This document shows positions 44,934-53,913 of a DNA stretch of 64,000 nt, one piece after another; within the stretch, counting starts at the first letter, position 1; every line of letters starts with the position of its first letter. The stretch comes from Verrucomicrobiaceae bacterium (GTDB taxonomy: Bacteria > Verrucomicrobiota > Verrucomicrobiia > Verrucomicrobiales > Verrucomicrobiaceae). The position numbers and the translations under genes are program-made. The DNA lies in the NCBI GenBank assembly GCA_019694165.1, contig JAIBCL010000010.1:124001-188000 (forward strand), written 5' to 3'. The notes under the pieces are model-generated. The model ran no database searches and was not told the origin of the DNA. It worked only from the letters and a program-made list of their open reading frames with translations.

Positions 44934-46522
44934 GCTCCCGGCCTCCCTTGTTTGGCATCGTCCTCGCGCATCTGGCGGAAGGCCTCGGCGCGCGTCGTGA
45001 ATTCAACGTCGGCATCCTTGTAAACCTGCCGGCGCTGCGCGGGCGTGAGCTTGCTCAAGTCATCCATGAAAATGCCGAGTTCGTTCAACTCCGCGTCGGT
45101 GAATCCGTGCTTCCATTCCTGCTGATAGCGCTGCAGCCGCTCCCGCGCCTCCGTGACGATGGCGACTTCGGGCGGCGGCTGCGCCTTGCCACCGTGGTAG
45201 GCGCCGACACCGCAGGCAAAGAGGCCGGCGCCGATCGCCGTCCAGCCGACGCCGGGTACGAACAAGCTGACGGCCATCACCGCCGTGCCGCTGGAGGTCA
45301 GGCACCAGCCTGCCCAGCGGTTCGGGTTGTCTGCGGCGTAGTCCTCCACGCCTTCCCACCAGTTCTGGAGCCGCTCGCCCACGCCCGGTCTCGGCGGCGG
45401 TTTTGCCGCGAGCACCGGACCTTTGCCGAAGATGACCCGAGCCGTCGGTTTCGGTTTATCTTTGGCAGGTTCCGTCGGCTTCGGCGGAGTGGTGGCGGCC
45501 ACGGCTGGCGCGGCAGTCGTGCGGTCCACGTCATCGACGATCTTGGCGAGCATCTTCAGCCAGTTCTCCGCTTCAGCATCCAGTCCCGTCGAGAGCGCAA
45601 TGCATCGGGCGGCATAGTGGCCTTCCATGTAGCGGGTGCGCTGCTGCCAATGCGTGAGACCACCGCTTGCGGCGTCGAACTTGGAGAAGGTCTTGATTGG
45701 CGGCAGGGTCTTGTAGAAGGCCGACTGCTCCAGAGAGTCCCAGCGGGTGATCTTGGCATGCAATACCACGTCACCTCGCCTCGCAAACGCGGCGGCCCAG
45801 CCGGAGAGGTAGTCATCGTGGCCGCGTCCCGGCCCAGGATAGATTTCCTGTTCGACGTAGCCGAGTCCGTCATTCGCCGTCCGGACCGACACCTCGCCAG
45901 CCCAAGGGGATGAGAGAGCTGCCTTCCGAATCTGCGGCGTCGGCGTCGGCTTGGCGGCCGTGCCTTTGGGGAAACCCAGTTTGGCCAGCGTCTTGACCTG
46001 GGCCTCTTCACCGATGTGGATAAAAAGCTCAGTGAATGTCCTGCCGGGTTTTGGCTCGCCTGTCGTGGCCGAGATGCGGTAGCCGCCGATGGCCTTCGGC
46101 AGCAGATAAGTCTTGGGATGGAGGCCCATCTTTTCCATTGCAGCGACGATCTTCATCCCGCGCTCCGGCAGTTGCGCCGGTTGCGCCTGATGCGTGTCCT
46201 TCGTGATTCGGAGCGGCTTCGTGGGATCGATCACCTCGATCTCCTGGCCGTTCGGCAGCGCGATCTTCCGCTTCTCAAACGCGCCGCTGTATCCACCGGG
46301 AAGCCCGGCCACGCCCTGCGGCGCGCGGACGTAGCGCTGGCCGTTGACCTCGACAATGCCGGACGGGCCTGCATCGCGGATGAGCTGTTGGTAGGCGGAG
46401 TCACCCTGAAATGTCTGCGCAGAGGCGATGCACGCCGTGAGCACCATCACCATCAAGACAAACATTTCCACGCTTTGCCGGGCAAGGCTTCGTCTGGGCG
46501 ACGTGTTCGATGACTGCTTCAT
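44930..46522 (-). CDS. Exported hypothetical protein with late hydrophobic region
   Basis: 530 residues. The basic N-terminus and LARQSVEMFVLMVMVLTACI form a signal or anchor. Two-thirds of the way along comes a Pro/Lys-rich linker (TTPPKPTEPAKDKPKPTARV), then a hydrophobic pair (GTAVMAVSLFVPGVGWTAIG and GAGLFACGVGAYHGGKA), and an acidic helical end (FTDAELNELGIFMDDLSKLT). No domain is recognised. GGAAAGG upstream of the ATG at 46522 supports that start; the longer frame to 46876 reads into the next promoter region. It overlaps the PDZ gene by 4 nt. Confidence 0.7.
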   Translation of the reverse strand: MKQSSNTSPRRSLARQSVEMFVLMVMVLTACIASAQTFQGDSAYQQLIRDAGPSGIVEVNGQRYVRAPQGVAGLPGGYSGAFEKRKIALPNGQEIEVIDPTKPLRITKDTHQAQPAQLPERGMKIVAAMEKMGLHPKTYLLPKAIGGYRISATTGEPKPGRTFTELFIHIGEEAQVKTLAKLGFPKGTAAKPTPTPQIRKAALSSPWAGEVSVRTANDGLGYVEQEIYPGPGRGHDDYLSGWAAAFARRGDVVLHAKITRWDSLEQSAFYKTLPPIKTFSKFDAASGGLTHWQQRTRYMEGHYAARCIALSTGLDAEAENWLKMLAKIVDDVDRTTAAPAVAATTPPKPTEPAKDKPKPTARVIFGKGPVLAAKPPPRPGVGERLQNWWEGVEDYAADNPNRWAGWCLTSSGTAVMAVSLFVPGVGWTAIGAGLFACGVGAYHGGKAQPPPEVAIVTEARERLQRYQQEWKHGFTDAELNELGIFMDDLSKLTPAQRRQVYKDADVEFTTRAEAFRQMREDDAKQGRPGA

Positions 46523-46745
46523 GGAGTGGATCCTTTCCTTCTGAATTGATCTTGAGACATCGGAGGCCGGACCGGCCGGACTGCATTTCAGCCTATCTGC
46601 ATCGGGCTGGATTGCTCCACGGATACTGTCGCCCGGCGGGCCGTTCTTGCCCCGATGCAACACACTCACTCGGCTGCACACCGCACCCGTTGCGGAATGC
46701 ACCGTCGCTTGACGAGGGGTGCATCCGGCGAAATGTGCCGGCCCT

Positions 46746-47954
46746 ATGTCCCACAGAGTTCTCATCATCGGAGCAGGCGGCGTCGGCCGCGTGGTCACCC
46801 ACAAATGCGCGCAGCTCGCCGACGTGTTCGGCGAGATCATGCTCGCCTCGCGCACGAAGTCGAAGTGCGACGGCATCGCCGCCGAGTTGAAGCGCCCGAT
46901 TCAGACCGCCGCCGTCGATGCCGACAATGTGCCGGAGCTGGTGAAGCTGCTGAAGAGCTACAAGCCGGAAGTCGTGATCAACGTGGCGCTGCCCTATCAG
47001 GACCTCACGATCATGGACGCCTGCCTCGAAGCCGGCGTGCATTACATCGACACCGCGAACTACGAGCCGCGCGATGTGGCGAAGTTTGAGTATCACTGGC
47101 AGTGGGCCTATCAGGACCGCTTCAAGAACGCCGGCCTCACTGCGCTGCTCGGCTGCGGGTTCGATCCCGGTGTGACGAATGTTTACACCGCCTACGCGAT
47201 GAAGCATCATTTCAGCAAGATCGACACGCTCGACATCATCGACTGCAACGCGGGCGACCACGGCAAGGCATTCGCCACCAATTTCAATCCCGAGATCAAT
47301 CTGCGCGAAGTCACCGCGAACGGCCGCTACTGGGAGAACGGCAGGTGGGTCGAAACGAAACCGCTCGAAATCAAACGCAGCTTTTCGTTCCCTGATGGCA
47401 TCGGACCGAAGAACATCTACTGCCTCTACCACGAGGAACTCGAATCGCTGACCAAGCACTTCGACATCCGCCGCGCGCGTTTCTGGATGACCTTCGGCGA
47501 TCAATACATCAAGCACATGGAAGTGCTGGTGAACGTCGGCATGACCGGCATCCATCCCGTGAAGCACAAAGGCGTGGACATCATCCCCATCGAGTTCTTG
47601 AAAACACTGCTGCCCGAGCCAGGCACGCTCGGACAGGATACGAAGGGCAAGACCTGCATCGGCAACTGGATCGAAGGCACCGGCAAGGACGGCAAGCCGA
47701 TGCGCTACTATGTGTACAACATCTGCGACCACCAGGAGTGCTACCGCGAGACGAACTCCCAGGGCGTCAGCTACACCACCGGCGTGCCGGCGATGATCGC
47801 CGCGCGCCAGCTTCTCACCAATCCCGCCGAATACCGCCAGCCCGGCGTGTGGAACGTCGAGCAGCTCAATCCCGATCCCTTCATGGCCGACCTCAACAAG
47901 TACGGTCTCCCGTGGGTGGAGACATGGCCGACGACGAAACTGCCGGGCGAGTGA
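46746..47954 (+). CDS. Carboxynorspermidine dehydrogenase (saccharopine dehydrogenase family)
   Basis: 402 residues. The Rossmann start is RVLIIGAGGVGRVVTHKCAQ, with VVINVALPYQDLTIMDACLE, YIDTANYEP, ALLGCGFDPGVTNVYTAYAM and CNAGDHGKAFATNFNPEINL, all typical of carboxynorspermidine (carboxyspermidine) dehydrogenases. These enzymes join aspartate semialdehyde to a diamine and reduce the product with NADPH; a decarboxylase then gives spermidine. Together with speA upstream this indicates the alternative spermidine route. The decarboxylase gene (nspC) is not in the window. The ATG at 46746 is the first before the Rossmann motif. Confidence 0.92.
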   Translation: MSHRVLIIGAGGVGRVVTHKCAQLADVFGEIMLASRTKSKCDGIAAELKRPIQTAAVDADNVPELVKLLKSYKPEVVINVALPYQDLTIMDACLEAGVHYIDTANYEPRDVAKFEYHWQWAYQDRFKNAGLTALLGCGFDPGVTNVYTAYAMKHHFSKIDTLDIIDCNAGDHGKAFATNFNPEINLREVTANGRYWENGRWVETKPLEIKRSFSFPDGIGPKNIYCLYHEELESLTKHFDIRRARFWMTFGDQYIKHMEVLVNVGMTGIHPVKHKGVDIIPIEFLKTLLPEPGTLGQDTKGKTCIGNWIEGTGKDGKPMRYYVYNICDHQECYRETNSQGVSYTTGVPAMIAARQLLTNPAEYRQPGVWNVEQLNPDPFMADLNKYGLPWVETWPTTKLPGE

Positions 47955-47972
47955 CGGCTCCTCCGGACTGGC

Positions 47973-48983
47973 TCACGACTGCGCCAGCACGGCGCCGATG
48001 GCCTGCTGCCCGTGGCCGATGGCGCTGATGACGGCGCTGTCGGCCGCGCCGCGATGCAGCAGTTCACAGGCCAGCACCGTCTGCCAGCCGGCGCTCACGC
48101 CGAAGCCTTCACCCAGCCAGCGCGCGGGCGAATGCACGGACGAGGCAGGCCACAGGTGTTCTTCATCCGCATCGAGAATGGAGCTTCCACAGCGGCTGTC
48201 GCATACGACAGCCGCCGGGGGCGTGTCGATCTGCGCGCGCATTTTCGCGGCGGCTGCCGCGCGCGAAGTGCGGTGCCCCATGAGGATGGAGCCCGTGATC
48301 TGGTCGATGCGGATGCCATCCGATGCTCCGCAGGAAAGCCAGACGGCGGCCGCGCCTTCGGCGGCGACGCGGTCACCGGGAAACAGATGCAGCGCCTCGG
48401 TGCTCAGCCAGTCGAGTTCCTCGGCGGCGACGACGAGGCATTGGCTCACTCGCCCCTCCGCGAGCCAGTGCACGGCCACGTCCAGTCCACGGAGAAACTG
48501 CGCCGAATCGCCGATGAGCGTGTAGTTCGCCGCCGGAGTGCCGAGCACGGCTCCGAGGTGGCTGGCCGGGGCGTTGAAGACGGTCTCGGGAAAAAGGATG
48601 GGGCTGGCGAGGGCGGGGTTCTCACACACCTCGGCGAAGAAACGGCGGCTGAAGGTGACGCTGCCGTTCATCGTGGTGAAGATGACGCCCGTCGGTTCAC
48701 TCCCGGCATCCACCATGCCGCCGAGTGCTTCAAGAGCGGCGCTCACGGCGAAGCGTGTGGCGGGACTCACCCGCCTGAGTCGCGCGTGCCGCAGCCACGC
48801 AGGCTGGGCGCTCATCGGCGGCACGGCGCGAAACCTGCGGAGCGGCGCCGCATCGACGCGCCGCTCCTCCGTGACGGGCAGTGCGTTCTTTTCCAACACC
48901 ACGTCCGCCAGCGTGCCCGCACTCCAGCCTGCGGGCGAGACTGCGCCCCATCCTTTGATGAAGACATCCACTTCCACGCTCAT
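47973..48983 (-). CDS. Inactive-looking ketosynthase (chain-length-factor-like)
   Basis: 336 residues with thiolase-fold character (VFIKGWGAVSPAGWSAGTLA at the start; FNAPASHLGAVLGTPAANYT and VVAAEELDWLSTEALHLFPG). By eye, the position of the ketosynthase nucleophile reads IGDSAQF, so the Cys is a Ser (S160), and the two catalytic His motifs are absent. It thus resembles the chain-length factors that pair with active ketosynthases in type II polyketide systems. Its start overlaps the stop of the active ketosynthase gene by 4 nt (ATGA), as such pairs do. Family identity is inferred from fold features; the loss of residues is by inspection. Confidence 0.75.
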   Translation of the reverse strand: MSVEVDVFIKGWGAVSPAGWSAGTLADVVLEKNALPVTEERRVDAAPLRRFRAVPPMSAQPAWLRHARLRRVSPATRFAVSAALEALGGMVDAGSEPTGVIFTTMNGSVTFSRRFFAEVCENPALASPILFPETVFNAPASHLGAVLGTPAANYTLIGDSAQFLRGLDVAVHWLAEGRVSQCLVVAAEELDWLSTEALHLFPGDRVAAEGAAAVWLSCGASDGIRIDQITGSILMGHRTSRAAAAAKMRAQIDTPPAAVVCDSRCGSSILDADEEHLWPASSVHSPARWLGEGFGVSAGWQTVLACELLHRGAADSAVISAIGHGQQAIGAVLAQS

Positions 48984-50230
48984 GCCTTGTACCTCCGAAA
49001 AACGAGCGTGGCATTCGCTCCGCCGAAGCCGAACGAGTTCGTGAGCGTGCAATCCAGCTGCGCATCACGGGGCGACTGCACGAGATCAAAAGTGCAGACG
49101 GGATCAGGCTGCGCGACAGGCACGTTCGGCGGCAGCCAGCCGCCGCGCATCGCCATGAGACAGATCACGGCTTCCACTGCTCCTGCGCCGCCGAGCAGAT
49201 GGCCGATGGAGCCTTTGGTGGAACTCACGCGCACGCGCGCCACGGCATCGCCGGCCCACCGCTGGATGGCGAGACCCTCGGCGGCATCATTGAGCGGCGT
49301 GCCCGTGCCGTGGGAGTTGAGGTAGCCGATCTCACCAGGCTGCACGCCGGCCTCCGCGCACGCCTCCGTCATGCTGCGCAGCGCAGCGTCGCCCTGGGGA
49401 TGCGGCTGGGTGAGGTGATGCAGATCGGTGCTCGCACCGTAGCCGGCCGCCTCGCCAAGAATGGTGGCGCCACGCGCGAGTGCGTCGTCAAGACGTTCGA
49501 GCGTGAGCATCGCGGCGCCTTCGCCAAGCGCGAGACCATCCCGCGTGGCATCAAACGGGCGTGGCGTCGTGGTGCTCAGCGCCTGGAGTGAATCGAAGCC
49601 GGCAAACACCAGCTCCGCGATGGCATCGTAACCGCCACAGAACGCGCGCCGTGCACGGCCCCATTTCACGAGGTGAAATGCATGGCCGATGGCGTTCGCG
49701 CCCGAGGCGCACGCATTGGCGATGATGGAGACCGGGCCGCTGATGCCCGTGGCATCAGCCAGCAACTGCGCCTGCGTGTGGGGCAGGTAGCCGGTGACGA
49801 GACCTGCCAGCGCCTTCTTTTGCGCAGGGTGACAGCTCTTCGATCTGAAATACTTCTCTCCCAGTGCCATCGCGCCTGCGCTCGTACCCAGCGAGATGGG
49901 GATGCTCTCGCCTTCGGTGTCATGCCATGCCGCCTGCCGCGCCGCCTCCATGCCGGCGTGCAGCAGCAGCGTGGTGGCGCGGTCGAGACGGCCGAGCTGC
50001 CGCCCGGTGAGCCGCGTCTCAGGAAGCGGAGCATCCATGACCACCTCTCCGCCTGAGTGCACGCGCTGGCGCGAGGTGTCGAACACTGTCACGGGCCGCA
50101 AGGCCACGCGCCCCGAGCGGAAGCCTCCGGCATTCACTTCCCAGCCGTGCCCCATCGACGTGACGATGCCCGCGCCCGTGATCACGACACGGTGCGGACC
50201 GTTGAACTTGTCGCCGCGTCGCCAGGCCAT
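48980..50230 (-). CDS. Beta-ketoacyl synthase (FabF-type, catalytic)
   Basis: 416 residues. The catalytic triad is complete: C174 in NACASGANAIGHAF, H307 in YLNSHGTGTPLNDA and H344 in TKGSIGHLLGGAGAVEA; the end has TNSFGFGGANATLVF. It should condense acyl and malonyl units on an acyl carrier protein. AGAGGG precedes the ATG at 50230 at good spacing; an upstream frame to 50482 was rejected as it crosses the divergent promoter. It is coupled to the chain-length-factor-like gene. No ACP, ketoreductase or dehydratase is adjacent, so the locus is minimal or depends on housekeeping enzymes. Confidence 0.92.
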   Translation of the reverse strand: MAWRRGDKFNGPHRVVITGAGIVTSMGHGWEVNAGGFRSGRVALRPVTVFDTSRQRVHSGGEVVMDAPLPETRLTGRQLGRLDRATTLLLHAGMEAARQAAWHDTEGESIPISLGTSAGAMALGEKYFRSKSCHPAQKKALAGLVTGYLPHTQAQLLADATGISGPVSIIANACASGANAIGHAFHLVKWGRARRAFCGGYDAIAELVFAGFDSLQALSTTTPRPFDATRDGLALGEGAAMLTLERLDDALARGATILGEAAGYGASTDLHHLTQPHPQGDAALRSMTEACAEAGVQPGEIGYLNSHGTGTPLNDAAEGLAIQRWAGDAVARVRVSSTKGSIGHLLGGAGAVEAVICLMAMRGGWLPPNVPVAQPDPVCTFDLVQSPRDAQLDCTLTNSFGFGGANATLVFRRYKA

Positions 50231-50304
50231 GTGTCCCTCTAGCGGAGAACGCCGGACCGTGCAATTTCCCGTTTTCATCCCGCTCCGATGCGGCAATCTG
50301 GCCG
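50231..50304. promoter_or_regulatory. Divergent promoter region of the ketosynthase locus
   Basis: Only 74 bp separate the oppositely reading ketosynthase and ligase genes, so both promoters, and any shared operator, must lie here or extend into the coding starts. I cannot point to a clear -10/-35 pair. Confidence 0.5.
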
Positions 50305-51588
50305 ATGCTCTTTGACCTGTGGCAATCGACCGTCCGGCGCCTGCGCGATCGCGATGCGCTGGTGGACGTGCATGCAGGCACCCGGCTCTCGTTTGGAGAG
50401 ATGGATTCGCTCGTGGCCGCTGAGCCTCGGCTCGTGCGGGGAGAGATCGTGCCGGCGTGCACGGCGCACGGCCTGCCGTCATTCATCGTGCGGACGCTGT
50501 GCGCATGGCGGGACGGAGGTGTGCTTTGCCCTTTTGAATCACGGGCGCCTGATCTCACGCTCCTGCGCGGCCTGCCCGCAGGCATTGCGCATGTGAAATC
50601 GACATCGGGGAGCACGGGCGGTGCGCGCTTCGTGCTGTTTCGCGAGGAGCAGTTGCTGGCCGATGTGCGGAACATCAGCACGACGATGGGCTTCGATGCG
50701 CGCTTGCCGAACCTTGGCGTCATCTCCGCCGCTCACTCCTACGGTTTCTCTCATCTCGTGCTGCCGTTGCTCATCGATGGCATGCCGCTCTGGCATGTGC
50801 CTGACCCGCTGCCGGAGTCGATGCGCGTTGCCTTCACATCGGGCGGGGATTTTTTTCTTCCCGCAGTGCCCGCCATGTGGCGCGCGTGGCATCTCGCAGG
50901 CGTGCTGAAGGGCGCGCCGGTGCGGCTGGCCATGTCGGCGGGTGCGCCGCTGCCGCTGGAGCTGGAGCAGCAGGTCTTCGCGGAGAGCGGGATCAAGATT
51001 CACAACTTCTACGGTGCCAGCGAGTGCGGAGGCATCGCCTACGACGACAGCGCCGTCCCGCGCACCGACGCGGCGCTCGTCGGCCGGCCGCTCAATGGCG
51101 TGCGTGTGGCTGCTGATGAGGAAGGCTGCATGGTGATCACCAGCGACGCCGTCGGCCTCGGCTATTGGCCGCCCCGGCCGGACTCGCCCATCCGCGACGG
51201 CACCGTGACCGCGCCTGATCTGGCGGAGATCACTGAAGCGGGCGTGCGTCTCGTCGGGAGAAAGAGCGACACCATCAACGTCGCCGGCCGCAAGATCCCG
51301 CCGTCGGACATCGAGCACGCGCTGCTGGAGATGCCGCGCATCACGCATTGCGTGGTCTTCGGCGTGCCGGGCGCCGACGCCGCGCGAGTGGAGGACATCG
51401 TCGCGTGTGTGAATTGTGACGCGAAGCTCGGCCAGGACGAGATCACCGCCTTTCTCGCCACGCGGTTGCCGGCGTGGCAAATGCCGCGCCGGTGGTGGAT
51501 CACGGGCACGCTAGTGCCGGACGAGCGGGGAAAAATATCGCGCGCCCTCTGGCGCGAGCGGTTTCTCTCGGAGAGCACCGCAAGATAA
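50305..51588 (+). CDS. AMP-dependent synthetase/ligase (short ANL family)
   Basis: 427 residues; somewhat shorter than standard acyl-CoA ligases, with little before the P-loop. ANL motifs are in order: HVKSTSGSTGGARFVLFRE (A3), HNFYGASECGGIAYDD (A5), RLVGRKSDTINVAGRKIPPS (A8) and PDERGKISRALW with the A10 Lys. It should activate a carboxylic acid as the adenylate and pass it to a thiol carrier; the acid is unknown. It diverges from the ketosynthase pair and could load the starter unit for it. Confidence 0.88.
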   Translation: MLFDLWQSTVRRLRDRDALVDVHAGTRLSFGEMDSLVAAEPRLVRGEIVPACTAHGLPSFIVRTLCAWRDGGVLCPFESRAPDLTLLRGLPAGIAHVKSTSGSTGGARFVLFREEQLLADVRNISTTMGFDARLPNLGVISAAHSYGFSHLVLPLLIDGMPLWHVPDPLPESMRVAFTSGGDFFLPAVPAMWRAWHLAGVLKGAPVRLAMSAGAPLPLELEQQVFAESGIKIHNFYGASECGGIAYDDSAVPRTDAALVGRPLNGVRVAADEEGCMVITSDAVGLGYWPPRPDSPIRDGTVTAPDLAEITEAGVRLVGRKSDTINVAGRKIPPSDIEHALLEMPRITHCVVFGVPGADAARVEDIVACVNCDAKLGQDEITAFLATRLPAWQMPRRWWITGTLVPDERGKISRALWRERFLSESTAR

Positions 51589-51660
51589 GGGCAATCCCTG
51601 TGTCCAACTGCTTGCCATCGGGCCGCGCCGGATGTCATCATCACCTGTAGATTTCCCCGC

Positions 51661-53070
51661 TTGAGCCGACTGTCATCCAGCCCTGCCAGCACCGCGCGAC
51701 GAGTGTGGCTGCCGCCGCTGCGTTACTCGCTGCCAGTCATCATGCTCGTCTCGGGCCTTGTGTTGATATGCGTCGAGACCGCGTTGTTTCTGGCCTTTCA
51801 GGAGCGTCACGCCATCGACTCGGTAATGGAGCGCGCCACGCGAGACGGCGCCAGGATCGCACGCACGGCCGGGCACCTGCTTGCGGCGGGAGACGGCGCG
51901 GCGCTGGAGCGTGAGCTGGCTGCCACACGACGCGATCCCGGCCTCGTGGCAGTGGAACTCCGCTCCGCAGACGGAAACGCACCGCCGCAGTCTGAGATCG
52001 TGCGCTCGGCGTCGGGATCAGAAATCGTCGCCGGTTACCCCGTTCCGGGAGCGTTGCCTCCGCGGATGCTGCGCATGACTTTTGATCTTGCGGCTCCGCT
52101 GGCCGGAGCGCGCCGCATCGCATGGACGCAGGCGCTCGTCACCGCGTCGGTGCTCGGTCTCGGTGCGCTGCTGCTGTGGATCGCGCTGGACTCCGCCGTG
52201 GCGGCGCGCGCAGCGCGCATCGTGGCCGGAGCACGCGCCATGTCCACTGGTGCCGCGCCGGGTCCGCCCATCGAGGGTGACGACGAGCTGGCCGAGATCG
52301 ACCACGCCCTGCGCGATGCCCACGCGCTCATCCACCAGCAGGCTGCGGACCTGAGCGAGCGTGCCCGGGAACGCAGCCGCCTGGAGCAGGAAATCATCCG
52401 CATCAGCGAGCGCGAGCAGCGGCGGATCGGACAGGACTTGCACGATGATGTGTGCCAGCGTCTCGCGGCGGTGAAAATGAAGATTCAAGATCATGAGGAG
52501 AAGCTCGCATCGGTCGCGCCCGCCCTGATGGCGGATGCAAAGGCCATCGCCGGCGACCTCGCCGGTGCCATTCATGTCACGCGCTCCCTTGTCCGCGGGC
52601 TCTCTCCGGTGGAGATCGAGAGCGGCGGGCTGGCCCTCGCGCTGAAGGCCCTGGTGAGAAGTTCGCGCGACGTGTTCGGCATCGACTGCCTCCTGGAGGT
52701 CGACGAGGTTGCCGCGCCGGCGCTGCCGCACCAGACGGCCATCCAGCTCTACCGCATCGCTCAGGAGTGCATCGCCAATGCCGCGCGTCATGCGCGGTCC
52801 ACGCGCATCGTGGTGACTCTCGTGTGCACGCCGGAGGTGCTGACCCTGTGCGTCGCCAACGATGGCGCGCCGATGCCCGCGTCCGATGCAGCGGGCAATG
52901 GCATGGGCATCTCCATCATGCGGCACCGCGCGGAGAGCATCGGCGCCACCCTCGGCTTCGATTCCGCACCGGCCGGCGCCACCACCGCCGTGAGCTGCAC
53001 GCTGCCGACCTCGCTTTCCGCCACGCCGCCGCTTTCAAACACCAATAGGTCGCCGACTTCAATCCTATGA
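51661..53070 (+). CDS. NarL-family sensor histidine kinase
   Basis: 469 residues from a TTG start, the first in-frame start before the membrane part. Two membrane helices (LPVIMLVSGLVLICVETALF and AWTQALVTASVLGLGALLLW) flank a short external sensor region of about 100 residues. A HAMP-like linker leads to the HisKA_3 motif with the phospho-acceptor His in QDLHDDVCQRLAAVKMK, then the ATPase region with AQECIANAARHARSTR (N-box) and GNGMGISIMRHRAES (G-box). The signal is unknown. It overlaps the regulator gene by 4 nt. Confidence 0.9.
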   Translation: MSRLSSSPASTARRVWLPPLRYSLPVIMLVSGLVLICVETALFLAFQERHAIDSVMERATRDGARIARTAGHLLAAGDGAALERELAATRRDPGLVAVELRSADGNAPPQSEIVRSASGSEIVAGYPVPGALPPRMLRMTFDLAAPLAGARRIAWTQALVTASVLGLGALLLWIALDSAVAARAARIVAGARAMSTGAAPGPPIEGDDELAEIDHALRDAHALIHQQAADLSERARERSRLEQEIIRISEREQRRIGQDLHDDVCQRLAAVKMKIQDHEEKLASVAPALMADAKAIAGDLAGAIHVTRSLVRGLSPVEIESGGLALALKALVRSSRDVFGIDCLLEVDEVAAPALPHQTAIQLYRIAQECIANAARHARSTRIVVTLVCTPEVLTLCVANDGAPMPASDAAGNGMGISIMRHRAESIGATLGFDSAPAGATTAVSCTLPTSLSATPPLSNTNRSPTSIL

Positions 53071-53777
53071 GCGCCACCGCATCCGCCGCCGAAACCAGCA
53101 TGCCCGCCGGCCGTGCGGCCGCGCGCGTCGTCATCGTCGAGGATCACACGCTGATGCGCGAAGGGATCGCGCGGCTCGTGTCCAGCCAGCCTGATCTCAT
53201 CGTGTGCGCGGAAGCGGCGGACGCAGCGGCCGGGCTCCGGGTCATCCTCGACCACAAGCCCGACCTGGCGCTCATCGACATCACGCTGCCTGGCCGCAAC
53301 GGACTCGAACTCATCAAGGATGTGATCGCCCAGCAGCCCGGCCTCGCCATCGTGGTGCTCTCCATGCACGACGAGGCGCTCTACGCCGAGCGTACCCTGA
53401 AGGCCGGTGCGCGCGGCTACGTGATGAAGGACGCCGACCGTGACACCATCCTCGACGCCATCCGCCGCGTGCTTGGCGGCGGATTCTACGTGAGCGAGAG
53501 AATGTCCGCCGACATTTTTGCACAGTTTGCCGGCCGCGCCGCATCGATGAAAGGCAGCGTCAACTGCCTGAGCGATCGCGAGTTCGAGGTGTTCGAGCTG
53601 CTCGGCCAGGGACTCGGCACGCAGGAGATCGCGCACCGGCTCGGCATCAGCCCGAAGACAATCGAAGTGCACCGCGCGCACATTCGTGAGAAACTGGAGC
53701 AGCCCAGCGGTGCCGCCGTCGTCCGCTACGCCGTGCGGTGGATCGAGAGCCGGAATCTCGGTGAGAAAATGCTCTGA
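53067..53777 (+). CDS. NarL/LuxR-type response regulator
   Basis: 236 residues. Receiver domain: VVIVEDHTLMREGIARLV, phospho-acceptor Asp in LALIDITLPGRNGLEL and Lys in GYVMKDADRDT. LuxR-type helix-turn-helix: LSDREFEVFELLGQGLGTQE then IAHRLGISPKTIEVHR. Translation is coupled to the kinase gene (ATGA). Targets are unknown; the nearby ligase/ketosynthase divergent promoter is the first candidate by position. Confidence 0.93.
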   Translation: MSATASAAETSMPAGRAAARVVIVEDHTLMREGIARLVSSQPDLIVCAEAADAAAGLRVILDHKPDLALIDITLPGRNGLELIKDVIAQQPGLAIVVLSMHDEALYAERTLKAGARGYVMKDADRDTILDAIRRVLGGGFYVSERMSADIFAQFAGRAASMKGSVNCLSDREFEVFELLGQGLGTQEIAHRLGISPKTIEVHRAHIREKLEQPSGAAVVRYAVRWIESRNLGEKML

Positions 53778-53913
53778 TGCCAAAGCTGCACCAGTCACCT
53801 GCCCGTGGAGGTGCGTTTTGCAGACTCCTCATGAACTCATTGAAGGTCTTTTCGAAGGCCCGCCGCCATTTGTCGGTAATGGCGTATCCGCAACACAAGT
53901 CTGACCACGGCAC

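Noticed and set aside
50231-50482. Longer start for the active ketosynthase
   Set aside because: It would cross the divergent promoter and the ligase start, and a good ribosome site precedes the ATG at 50230.
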